From assembly GCF_002105155.1 (NCBI RefSeq), contig NW_019029040.1:1-64000 (forward strand): a stretch of 64,000 nucleotides of DNA. The letters run 5' to 3'. The notes beneath the pieces were generated by a model. The model was not told the origin of the DNA. It worked only from the letters and a program-made list of their open reading frames with translations, and ran no database searches. This stretch comes from Lobosporangium transversale. Taxonomy: Eukaryota; Mortierellomycota; Mortierellomycetes; Mortierellales; Mortierellaceae. Positions 20,901 through 32,300 of this stretch are shown here, in pieces (position 1 is the first letter of the stretch; each line of letters opens with the position of its first letter). Made by a program: the position numbers and the translations under genes.

Positions 20901-22801
20901 TCCAATCAAAGTGCTGTGGCGACGAGATTCCATTATATCTGAAGGAGATCGCATTCCATAGGCAGCGAACGCCATTGAACTTGGTCTTGAAGGTAGGGAT
21001 GTGTCCAGAGATTTATGTTGCTTCGGTGCACGTGGAACAACTTTGACGCTTTGCGTCAGCGACGCATCCGAGTCAGAGGCTGTATCCTTGCCATCAACTG
21101 AGTTTGTGGGTGTCAATGGAGGTGTGGCTGGAGTAACAACATGTGGTGTTGCTGCTCGTCCTGAGGCTTCCAATGGAACTTGGTTGACATTGGGCCTCGC
21201 TTGTGGAGGGAACGGTGTGCGAGCCGTCGATCCCATCGTGGACCGCTGACGTCGAATACCTGCTTCAGCAACCATCATCCTGGAGAGTTGTGAATGTCTG
21301 CTTGATGAATGCTTTGATGAAATTGACATGGAATCCTGGTGTTGCAATGAATTCTCATAGAGCCCTCCCTTGCCAAAGTGTTGTGAATCACTGAAGCGTG
21401 TCGTATCTCCAAGCATCGCGTTACTTTCTGAGAATTCTGGTGTAAAAAACGATGGGAGGGACCTATTGGAGTTCATACTAGGCGACAATGAACTCCTTGT
21501 AGTCTCGAATGTGGAACTATCTGTGGCTGCCATTGCCAACTGAATATCTTCATCATCAGAATCATCCTTGTCATTTAATTCCATGTCTGCCTCCGCTGTG
21601 ATAGGTCCGATGGGCGTGAGAAATGCCGATCCTGATTGTGCCTTCTCTTCAGGTTCTGGATCCGTGAACATAAACTTTTCTGGTTTCAAAGGCTCGCTCA
21701 AACTCCGATGGCGATTAGCTGATTGGGTAACAAGTTTGGACATGACCATAGGAGCGCCATTCTTTCTGAGATGCGTCTCTATAGTGGTGATAACAAGTGG
21801 CCGTTTTGTGAGAGCCCTCTTGGCCATGAATTTCGGGAGCCGACTTAGAAGATCTGTTTGAATCACATAGGTGATCTTGGTGATAGGGGGATTGGATGGT
21901 AGAGGTTGAATGATCCATCCAGCAACAAAGATATCTGCTCTGACTTTGCCTGATATCCGTGGAATTTTATTGGATTCTACGGAGCATGAAGCAAAGTATA
22001 TGGTTCCGTCGCGCTCTACCTCAATTCTTTCCACCATGGATATGTCCCGCGTCCTAAAATCAATGGTTTAAAATTATGAGAAATTGGTGTCTTGTTGTCT
22101 TTCTTTCAGAGAAAAAACAAAAAACAAAAAACAAAAAAAAACGTTACTTGGATGAGAGTGAACTCTTCATGATCATGTACATAAGGTTTGTTGCATCATC
22201 ATAAGACTCTACACAACTGAGCTCATCATACCAATCACTATTAAGGAGGCAGACACAAAGAAATAATGAATTTAAATAAGTATGGCTCAAAGGTATATTA
22301 GCAATTGATTGCCAAAGCGAGGAGTAATAATCCCGATTTAATCTCATTTATGCTAATATGTACTCACTCCCAGAGTTTCCGTACGCCTACGACAGAAAAG
22401 ACGTCCTGTGCCCGGTAGCCTCGGATGACATATTCACCTTTGAATATTGGATGTTTATCCCCATTGTTCACGGATTGATATACAAGGCATCCTGACTTGT
22501 GTTTGAGAACCTTTTTCCAGCCATCTGGTTTTGAAGCGGCTTTAAGGAGTTTAATGGCTTGAATTGCTTGCTCAATATGGTATTCTTTGGTGCGTTTCTG
22601 TGGATCAGAGACGTAGAATTGAGATTGTCGATGCTGTTCTGCGGTATCAGAGTCATCTCCACTATGATGAAAGTCGAATGTTGATGAAGACGGGGGTGGG
22701 CTCGAGCTTGGGAAGTTTCTAGTCGTGTTGCGATAATGATGTTCAATAAATTCGAAGTTTTCATCGCCAACAATCGTTTGTCGTCGAGTTGGCTTCTTCA
22801 T
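17931..22801 (-). CDS. Tandem START-domain protein with hydrophobic C-terminus, 1515 aa
   Basis: Predicted exons (reverse) are 22801-22368, 22237-22148, 22053-20386 and 20286-17931; phases fit to the base. START domain 1 covers about residues 90-285: GWKKVLKHKSGCLVYQS, then VRKLWDDWYDEL across the first splice, TRDISMVERIE, and KITYVIQTDL. START domain 2 covers about 640-870: DRWRTVSNDGTFKNYSRVI, GRDLAGVTIIDR across the last splice, SGWSLRPI, and VTYVIQIDIRG. START folds carry sterols or phospholipids in a cavity. Between and after the domains are long Ser/Thr-rich disordered parts with acidic stretches. The last 20 residues contain VASAFVLLLICMTV, a possible C-terminal membrane anchor. A role in lipid transfer at a membrane contact site is plausible but inferred; the ligand is unknown. 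Confidence 0.82.
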
Positions 22802-23153
22802 GATGATGAGGGTTTATATAATACGAAAGTGAGTGGGACTGCAAGGTGTGAAGAAGGGGAATGTGACACCGAAAAGAACCAGCTTTCAGGCAATAAAGAA
22901 AGAGTTCGTCAGGCTCAAGAAGATCAAAATTTTGTTGTGGAATGCACTTTAAAGGCGATGGTATTCCAATGAACAACTCAATCAAACGGATGGACAGATT
23001 ATCAAGGTGCAACCAACATATGCAAGACTGTTGGATGAATGTCTCAATTTCTTTAAAAAAAAAAGAGGGGAAAGAAAGGAGTAAAATTTACAATGACAGG
23101 GGAAAATGAACAATATAAACACAGCAGACACGGTGTTGCGCAGAGAGTTGTCG

Positions 23154-23191
<38 letters not shown>

Positions 23192-25484
23192 GATAGGGAG
23201 GAATAGAGAGGAAAGGAGAGAGAGAGAGAAAAGAGAAAGGGAGGGAAGCCAACAGATGGGGCCAAGTGAAGAGGGGCAAGGTCGTATCAATAATACAAAA
23301 AAAACAAAGAGCAGATTGTGCCTATTTTTGTCTGAACAAAAGTAAAAAGGGAGGATTAAACTGGCTAGCCTCAAAGAGTGTGTACAAAACGAGAGCCAGG
23401 GTAAGATGGAATTTCTTTAAGCAAAAGAAAGAGAAGAGATGACAGGAAAAGAAAGAAAGAAAGAGATGACACTAAATGGGCGAAGTGATGAGGCGGGATG
23501 AGAAAGTCAGGCTTGACTAAATGTAAAGGTGCATTGGAATGGGCAAAGAAGAAGGAAGTGTGAGATGTGAGGTGTGAGATGTGAGGTGTGAGGGATGAGG
23601 AGAGAGGATTCAAGGAGCACTTTGTACATGTATTTAGCTGGAAAGACACGGCTGAGGTGTGAACGGTGTTCATGTACATGTACATGTTTTTAATGTACTT
23701 TGTCTTTGCTAACTTATTTCGTTAATTAGGAATGAAACAATTTAAACAGTGTAACCGCCAACCCAAAGCCAAAAATGATTATATTTATTTTTGTCATCTA
23801 AACAGCAAAAACAACTAAAAATGAGATGTCCCATCGATGGTTGCAGTTTTTGTGCAACAATCAAATCTCAAATGATCCCTCCATTTTTAAAATATGCACA
23901 AGACCATTCCTCCTTCGTCTTTCAGATCGATCCTTTCCTTCTCGTACTCAGGAGGAGGTACTGAGGAACATTCAAATTATTAATTTCTATTCAAATGAAT
24001 TTATCTGTTCCTCTGTCGCTTTCCCAAAGGTCGCCCGTCCTTCTGCAACGACTGTCCCCCCTACTCTGCTATCCCTTCTCTTTCCCTCTCTTCCTCTTAC
24101 CCTTATTCTTCGTTTGCTTCCTGTACTGTACAAAACAACCTTTCGCTCTCTTGCATCTACATGTACAGATGCTCTTTTTGTTGTTAGCACCGGTTAGACT
24201 GCTTTCCGGTGGATGTTCGTTATGTTTTTCTGAATTTGAACCAACGACAGTGCTTCAATTGAGTAAGGAAGAGCCCAGATTTAGAAATGCTGTAGTACAA
24301 ATTCTTGTGAGCACATTACAAAAACACACATAAAAAACAAAAGATGTGAACGGTGATTTTTTTGTTTTTTTGGATCCAACTCAGACAACCAACCCGCTTA
24401 TAGACATGGTTTAATTCCGAAATAGCTCGCTGACATAAGTGTAGACTATACCCAGAGCTCAACTGACGACAATGTTGTCCTGTACAAGTTTGGCGTCTTT
24501 GACAGTCAAGCAAACTATACATCACAAATGTAAAGTGGGCAAGTTGATGGTTAAAATGAAACGCAAAAAAGTCCTTCTTTTGTGTGTATCAAGCATGGCC
24601 GTTCGTTAAGGAGTAACGTTCGAAATTTTAAATTTGAGATCTACATGCCTATTGGCTACTTTGGATAGAGGAAATAAAATAGTTCATACAGAGAGATACA
24701 CTACTGTTCATTGGCTTCACAAGGTGATCGACCTCTCTTCAATGCCATAAAATCATGATTCGTCTCTTATATGTAGTTGATGACGTAGATACTGCAAAAA
24801 GGTATTGTTCAAGGAATTGTGAGCACTCTACAATGAGCTGAGGACGTTTCTCAACCTGGCACAGGAAGCCGAGGACCTATATTGTATCTGACTTTGAAGT
24901 TCTAATATATCCACAATACATATGAGATCCGAACGCATCTCTGGCTCATTGATTAGTCAGTGTCTTCTAAAGGTTGTTGTAGGTTTATGTTTTGTTTCCA
25001 AAAACTACAGCTGGATTAACTCTTGCACCATGATATGCAAATGTCGGTGAAAGATGCTGCCTAGTACATATGTGGGTGATCATAGAATACAACAACATGA
25101 AGCTCGCTACGAGCTTGGTTGGATTGCTCTTCAAGGTCATGAATAAGTTCATGCAGCTGTTTGCCTAGTAATGGCCACTATCGTCAAGTTTGGTTCCTAC
25201 CTGACGTCTGCATCCATAATGATCACGTATATTCATCTATCAAGTCTTCAGACATAGGACATAGAGCTATTAGATCTGGTTTTGTGCTTTAATATTTATT
25301 GTTGGCGTTAGCATGCTACTGTTTCTGTACTACATTCTGATCCAAAGCACAGCCAGGGTCTTAGCGCAAGATTTTTTTTTTTTTTACAAGTTGGCATTGG
25401 TTAATCATGTTTTGGTTTAACTACAGTCACTGTTGCTTTGGCTTAGTTGTGGTCGCTGCTGACTATTTTGTTTCTTTGAGTCGC

Positions 25485-25519
<35 letters not shown>

Positions 25520-25603
25520 CTGTTTCTGGATCTGTTTGCTGACGTTGCTCTTGCATCTGTTTGAGTTTGTTTTTCAGCCGTTTGTAGACTGTTTTGTGGA
25601 TCT

Positions 25604-25634
<31 letters not shown>

Positions 25635-26494
25635 CCCCTTCCTTTCCTCGCATGGTTGTAGGGGAGGCAGAAAGCAGTTAGAGCAATGGAGAGACACGCT
25701 AACGTAGTACATAATTAGAAGATGTAATAAATTTTTAGTATGTTTATATTCTTCAGAATCAACAAAGTAACATTGCTTTTACCTTGTCAATCTATTTTTT
25801 ATTGGGCATGATAAGCATATTCCTTACCTTTTGATAACAATATCTGATAGAGACCATTTTTTACATTCGATCTTTCGATATTGTTTCTTTCTTAATAATC
25901 TTTTTGTAACGCTCTCTTTCTCTTTCCTTACTAAAACTTGCTCTCGCATTTGGTAGAGAAGCCAAATCACTTTGTTAAAAACCGTTTCCTAGCGACCATT
26001 ATTTTAAAAAAGCCTTATCCAATCGAACCTGAAAGCATAACATTTATACAATAGTGCATTTAGAGGATCCTAGGACATTATTTGTGCCAAATATTAGCAG
26101 GGCCTATATTTAGTTTATAAAAAGTGAGAGAAAAATTTTTACATATAGGAATTCAATGGAGATAATTTAGCCTGATAGTGTATAATGCGTATGCCCCAAA
26201 CTTCATATATATATATGTATAAAAGTAATATTATATTGGAAATGTCCTTTATTAGTTGTTTACCGTGCAGTCTGTAAAGTAGCATCGAATTTCCTAGCAA
26301 TGCAAGAGACTACCAGAGCAAAGCCTGAGGCTTAAGGCTCTGAAAAATTATAAACATGTATTTCATTTTTAACTTTTATATTTTTATATTTTTATCTTGA
26401 GTGGGTAGTCGGGTTGGGAGTCAGGGCTTAAAGATGACAGGTAGCGAAAAGGCTCACGACGAGTGGTTACAGGGCAGATGCATTAATTAGACAT
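22802..26494. other. 3.7-kb gene-poor spacer
   Basis: No supported gene. It contains GA-rich sequence (23050-23620) with short TGTGAGATGTGAGG repeats (23565-23600), A/T runs at 23157-23186, 25487-25517 and 25605-25634, and nested ACATGT palindromes near 23668-23687. The part at 24700-25300 has slightly higher GC and broken frames (for example one reading QQHEARYELGWIALQGHE) that look like an eroded coding or transposon relic, but no family is recognised. Confidence 0.45.
23157..23186. repeat. 30-nt A run
   Basis: Uninterrupted A run in the spacer upstream of the START gene. Confidence 0.9.
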
Positions 26495-27055
26495 CTAGGG
26501 ATCAACAGAAAATTCAATGACCTTAAGAACTGGGCAAGACCTTTCCCAGACTCTGTTCGAAAAATAGAACGCGCAAACTCCTTCGTACGTGTCAAAGCAG
26601 AAGTGACCATCCCTAGAGCATGCCTTGGGGAGGTTTACTACCTCGTCGATAGATGATTTCATTGGGTAAACCACAGCTCTGGACGTCTCCCAGGCAGAGT
26701 CAACATAACCAGAATAACGGAATCCATAAATGGTACCACTAACGCCGGCACCATTTCCACCAATGTTGACGTTGATGCCTCCGCTGGATGTAGATACAAA
26801 CAGATTGGTCCCGAAGGTATGGCGACTAGAAAATGCGCGTGCTTTTAGCGCTGCCTTGCTTTTGGTGCATGTGTACTCAGTGACGCCATTCCCCAATGGA
26901 GTGATCTTGGTAGTTTCTGGAGCGCAGCCCCTGAAGTAAAACTCGGCAATCTTGCTGTCCATTGAAGCCATGGCAGTCTTAGCGTCGTTAGTGGGCGCAG
27001 CATCAATTGACAGTACAGCTACGAGCAGCACGGAGAGCTTCAAAAAGGCTTTCAT
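26495..27055 (-). CDS. Small secreted cysteine-containing protein, 186 aa
   Basis: A single-exon gene. The N-terminus is a classic signal peptide: basic MKAFLK, hydrophobic LSVLLVAVLS, and a likely cleavage near DA-APTND (residues 18-20). The mature protein of about 167 residues holds six cysteines (GCAPE, YTCTK, ACSRD, FCFDT, VCAFY, SCPVL), enough for three disulfides, and a glycine-rich strand-like middle (SSGGINVNIGGNGAGVSG). There is no membrane segment or GPI-type tail. No family is recognised. Size, cysteines and secretion fit a cell-wall, antimicrobial or interaction protein, but this is inference. A TATA box lies at 27342-27350. Confidence 0.72.
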   Translation of the reverse strand: MKAFLKLSVLLVAVLSIDAAPTNDAKTAMASMDSKIAEFYFRGCAPETTKITPLGNGVTEYTCTKSKAALKARAFSSRHTFGTNLFVSTSSGGINVNIGGNGAGVSGTIYGFRYSGYVDSAWETSRAVVYPMKSSIDEVVNLPKACSRDGHFCFDTYEGVCAFYFSNRVWERSCPVLKVIEFSVDP

Positions 27056-27341
27056 GGTGTGTTTCTTTGCAATGTGCGAGGAAGTAAAATAACGTTAACT
27101 CTAAGAGACCAGGATGAACTTCACTATAGCGATTGACAGCAACGGCTGCACGAAGAAAGAGAGGAAGGCAAAAAATAAACGACGGAAAGCGAACGTGAGG
27201 TACAACAAATAAAATATAATATAGAGAGAGTGAAAGGATGCTTTACCTTGAGATTAGACGGCAGTGGGCCTATGTACGAATGAGTGTCAAAGTTTTTGAC
27301 AAGGCAGAAGCTGGAGTATCGTGTAGAAGGACTGAGGTTCA

Positions 27342-27350
27342 TATTTATAC
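27342..27350 (-). promoter_or_regulatory. TATA box of the secreted-protein gene
   Basis: Reading on the reverse strand this is GTATAAATAT, the clearest TATA box in the window. It is about 290 nt upstream of the ATG at 27055, which leaves room for a long leader or a leader intron (a GTAAAG donor-like site follows at about 27244). Confidence 0.5.
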
Positions 27351-27555
27351 TTGAACAATGAAAATGCTACAGCCGCAAATCACTAACATACACTAATATA
27401 TACCTTGTTATCCACCCCGTATACAAGCTACTCCTTAAAAACTACAAGGAGCGGTATAGGAGATGCCCCTCTTTGTTTTACTCCGATAACCAATGTGTTT
27501 GCTGCACAAAGCCCATCTAATGAATGAAATCTGGTAGCGATCTAACACTACAATC

Positions 27556-27592
<37 letters not shown>

Positions 27593-27969
27593 CAGTTGAA
27601 GACCATCGAGTCATAAACGCCTTGGCTTTATTAATGTGTGGAATCTTTCTCACGTTAATTTTCAGCATGTTCCAGTCTGAGAAGGATTTTGCTTGATACT
27701 CTAAGAAGCGATGTTAAACCCTATAGGCTTGAGCAGGCCACCCACAGTGAGCTTTATTAACTTTGTTTCCGACGGGGAACTTTGAGCCATATATTCACAA
27801 TAGCGCAATAGCGCAAGGAGAATAGAAACAAGGGGGTTCGCCCAATGACCGTGCCACATGGAGGGTTATAACGGTATATCAACCATAACAAATGCCCTGT
27901 GCCGTCACCAAATGAACCAGACTATATTTTAAAACCATTGGCGTTGGGGATGTAATATTATATAGTATG
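27351..27969. other. Gene-free spacer
   Basis: AT-rich with a 29-nt A run at 27564-27592. No gene, RNA or repeat pair seen. Confidence 0.5.
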
Positions 27970-28484
27970 CTAGCTCACCGTCGCCGTAACGTATAGAAAG
28001 ATATATCTCAATTTGTCGCGACCAAATGAACGGGACAACATTTCGTCGTTTTGTTGATGCTGCCCGATACGGTTTGTCGATATTAATATTACTTCATACC
28101 AACTTCGAATGACACAGCAAAATAAATAAAAATCCTTGTAAATGCAGGAGCATTGTATAATGGGTAACCACTTTGTAGCTTCCTCGATGCGCCCAATATC
28201 ACTAGTCTTGATAGCATCGGATAATTTTATATACAAAATGGCATCCCTCACAAATAACGCGGCGTTCCTCGCTGCCACAGTGCTCCGTTTTTCGAACGTA
28301 GGGAAGTTGGTGTGAAACCTTGAAAGAATGCCATCAGCTAAACTTGAGAGTTCTGCTTCGGAACTAAGGTCGCCATCAGTGTGGGCCACGGGACTCATCA
28401 TGCCCGAGCCGTCTATGACCTCAGCAGCTCGCAGAACAATCGAATCTAAGGTGTGTTGTATGGGCTCATCTGCCGCATGGAATA
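27970..28484 (-). pseudogene. DUF6589-like fragment
   Basis: The reverse-strand frame reads HAADEPIQHTLDSIVLRAAE at its start, then SRFHTNFPTFEKR, AARNAALFVRDAILYIKLSDA and SDIGRIEEATKWLPI. The last part resembles the end of the fungal DUF6589 family (GDxGRIEExxxxWxPxFQ), proteins often multiplied and sometimes linked to mobile elements. After KWLPI the similarity stops and the frame drifts into AT-rich sequence, so the 3' half is missing or in another frame. No upstream exon was recognised. It is best viewed as a decayed copy; the family call is from memory of the motif. Confidence 0.42.
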
Positions 28485-29355
28485 TATATAATTACTGAGT
28501 AGATAAAAGGTTCGAGAGCATTTGCTCTGGACGACGAGGACGCGTTTTTGCAAGGGTAAATAATTGGTTCCGTGGATAACGGAGTACGACATGATGGTTC
28601 TCAGAGAAGATGCCATGCTGGTCCAGACATCTTCACCATTTCTGCTTTGCTTCTTTTAAAATTATTTAAAATGTAGAAAATATACTTGTTAGAGTAAAGC
28701 CAAACTGGATTCGAATGGCCGCCTTGGGGTGAGTATCCTTGGTAAATACTAAAACAAACAGCCAACTGGAAAAAAAAGTTTTATTTTTTTATTTTTTTTT
28801 TATTTCCCTCACGTAATGCACTTCAAAAACTTCGGTAATCAACTGCAACATCTTCTTGAATAAATGTGTAAATTTTCATGTTGATTGATAAAGTATTTCA
28901 GTCAGCACCGGTATGGCTGTCCTGAGGTATTCAGCCCATTGAGCCCAACTAGAAAGTATAATAGAAGGTTAGCTAGTTCTTGGATAAACTGTTGCGTGCG
29001 AGCTTAGAGCAGCGATGACCACGTAGGAAGGTTCTGTGTTCAAAGAATAAACGCGTTTACGACTTTGAGCACTGATTAATTTGATAGGCGCATTCCACGT
29101 ATGCTGTGCCACGTGTACAGTCGTCCTTTGGACACACTTGTCACTAGAACAGCATTAATGTATATTTTGTAGTACAACTTTAAAAGACAACACCACTCTT
29201 TTTCATCCTTCTGTTTACATTCTTTATTTTTCTGCTCCTCTGCATCATAACCTTTGACACGAAGACTGAGAAGGGCAAACCACCGGAATTGAATCAACGA
29301 ATACGACCCATCATCACAGGACTAATAGAAAGACAGCATTGTTTTTGTAGTATAA
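28485..29355. other. Spacer and promoter region of the ARF-GEF gene
   Basis: No gene supported. A T-rich block occurs at 28776-28803. The 73- and 118-codon reverse frames near 29080-29680 are antisense shadows or chance. Confidence 0.45.
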
Positions 29356-32300
29356 ATGACGGAAGGCGTAACTTCGGCCATGCCAACAAAGGCACAGAAT
29401 ACTTTGGAATCATCTGTTGTTACAGAAGCAAGCACTCCAAGCGTTGCTTCACTGCCGCCATCCTCCTCCTCTGTTTCATCTACTCTCGGCAGCAGGCTTA
29501 TCACACAGCGAACAACACACGATAGCCTTACAGAGAACAGTACCAACAATCCTGGATGTGAACTGAAGTGGTCACATTTAGTCCATGCCGAAATTATCTC
29601 AGTTACTAGTGCAATGCGACGAAACTCGCGTTGGTCTGGTATGAGTGTTAGTGGGCTCAACATGGGAAGTTTAGGCATGAATATGGGCCTTAGGGGACGC
29701 GAAAATCAAAAAGATGGCAACTATCGTGCTAAGGTATCGTTTACACACACGTTTTATATCTTGGACATAAATCATTATTGGACCCAGATCGAGAGACAGA
29801 GCCCTCAACGATGAATATCGCTATTGAATTAAATAGGAGAGCCCCCTCATGGTTGGATTTAATGACCTTCGATCACGTCTCGCTACAACAATTGGTAAAC
29901 AACTGTGCAGGCAATGCAGCAAATTAAGGACAAATAGATAGTTCCAAAGTTACCCAACAAAGCGCCTAACGCTTTTACATGCCCGTATTTCTAGCTGTCA
30001 AGGACATGGATGCAATTGCATTACTAGATCCATTTCTAGAGGTGATCCAGTCTGGTGACACGAATGGACCAATTACGGGCGCAGCACTTAGCTCTGTCGA
30101 AAAGTTCCTAACGTACAAGATCATTAGTATGTATCTATTCATGATATTAGTGTTAAAAGACTGCATTATTTGTTTTATTTTTATTTTATTTTTTTTTAGG
30201 CAGTATGGCTGACACGTAGCTGACTAATGCCATTACCATAGACGAAGAATCACCAAACGTGTCGCATGCAATGCAGCGTTTGGCAGTAGCAGCAACGCAC
30301 TGCAAGTTTGTGGCAAGCGATTCAGTATCGGATGAAATTGTACTTTTAAAGATTCTTCAGGTATTGCGTATTGCATTGACTAGCGGTCCTGGCGACTTCC
30401 TGAGCGACGAATCAGTATGTTCTATGATCGAAACAGGGCTCAGTATGTGCTGCCAAGTGCAACTGAGTGGTAAGTCAATCGATGTCTTTTTTTTTTATTT
30501 TTTTATTTTTTTTTTGAGACAGTCTAAACTGGAGTCTAACAGCAACCATGGGGGCTACTCATCAACCTTTTAGAAATGCTGCGAAAGTCTGCAGAACACA
30601 CTATGACCGTAATTACAAAAGCCATGTTTGAAAAGTAAGGTTAAACTGAACTCAAGAGATGAGTGTAATTTCAGATCATGTTGGCTTTTTCTCTCCACTT
30701 ATAATCCGTTTTACATCATAAACAGGCTTCAGACGGCTATAGTCGCGGCGGGTGGTAATAAGATAGAATCAGGAAATGCGGATGAAAACGAGCCTATTTT
30801 GGTTCAGACTGCCATGATTCAGGGAGATACGCAGCATGTGAACCTCACCATTAGCCATAACCCATCAACGGTAGAAACCGAAGGCGAGGCGCTACTATCC
30901 GAAATGGCCAAAGAGATCGCAAAGAGCAATGAGGCAATGAGCAATGATCCAAATTCCAATGAGATTGTACCGGAGGCGGCGCGTACGTTGAGTGTCCAGC
31001 ATTTTTTCTTTTTCTTTTTTGTGCGTGTTACTATTAATACATAATAATTGATCATAGGATCCCTACTCTCGCACCTTCATAGCACCAAAGTCGTACGGGC
31101 TGCCATCAATTCATGAACTTCTTCGTGTATTGATCTCATTGTTAAATCCTCATGACCAGCAGCATACGGATCGAATGCGTCTGATGGCATTGAGCATTCT
31201 CGATGTTGCTCTAGAAGTCGGCGGGCGCAGTATCACCAAATTCCCAGCGCTCATGTCCCTTGTTGCCGATGACATGTGCAAATATCTTTTCCAGGTATAG
31301 TCATTTCCTATTGAGGGAACTAAACCTATTCATTGTAGATATAGCTTGACTAATCCTTGGCGACTCCTACATTTATACTAGCTGGCTAGGACAGATAATA
31401 TCCCGATTTTGACTTTGACGCTTCGAGTTATTTCAACAGTATTTGATACGATGAGGCCCAGCCTTAAGCTACAGCAGGAGCTCTTCCTTTCATTTTTATT
31501 GGACCGATTGAGCCCACCAGCGTCTGCACTCAAACCTCTGCCATTCAACCCTGATTTTGGCGATCCACCTCGTTCTATCGTCAACACTCCTGAACCAGAA
31601 AGCAGTTCACGAGCGGGATCCCCTAACCCCTCGCTGAAGAGCTCAAAAGGGGAGAGATTGGACACGACTGTTGCCCAGGGTGAGGTCCGTGAGCTTCTTC
31701 TAGAGTGTCTAGGTCAGTTTGCTCGCGCACCTACATTCATGGTTGATCTCTGGGTTAATTATGACTGCGGGCTGGACTGCGGTGATTTATTTCAGGATAT
31801 GATTAAGTTCTTGACGAGAGTAGGTTTAACATCGATACTTATGATAGACTATGCAAATAAGATGTATCTCTGATTCGATTTTTTTTTTTTTTTTGCATTG
31901 ATCCTAGAATTCATTCCCAGAGTCGACCACCTATTCGGCAAGTAACTCTCATATGCTTTGTATGGATTCACTACTACTATTTATCAACCATATGGTAGAT
32001 CGTCTTTCAATTCCAAAGGTATGGACGCACAAATCATGCTTATTGATCATTTCAGGATATTTTGTACCCGCGAGTTGCTAACTTATCCCTGATTTGATCT
32101 TTAGGAGGAAGCCGAAGCTCTTGATAGAGAATATGAGAGTTTTGACATACTCTTCAAGCGGCGGCAACAGAAGGAGATTTTAGTAAAGGGCGCCGCCAAA
32201 TTCGATGAAAGCCCGAAAGCAGGGCTCGCGTACTTGGAAGGTATATGATTCCTGCCATGTCGCAGCTAATGTAATTAAAAGCACGTAGTATTGCAATGAA

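Noticed and set aside
23565..23605. Short direct repeats resembling a CRISPR array
   Set aside because: Only a few contiguous TGTGAGATGTGAGG units without spacers, in a eukaryotic genome; simple repeat.
28960..29060. Possible tRNA because of a GGTTC-like loop
   Set aside because: No acceptor stem pairing or D and anticodon arms could be built.
30182..30241. In-frame stop in exon 4 of the ARF-GEF when the first AG is used
   Set aside because: Using the later acceptor ATAG at 30240-30241 gives a stop-free, family-consistent join (YKII to EESPN), and CTGAC/CTAAT before it fits a branch point.
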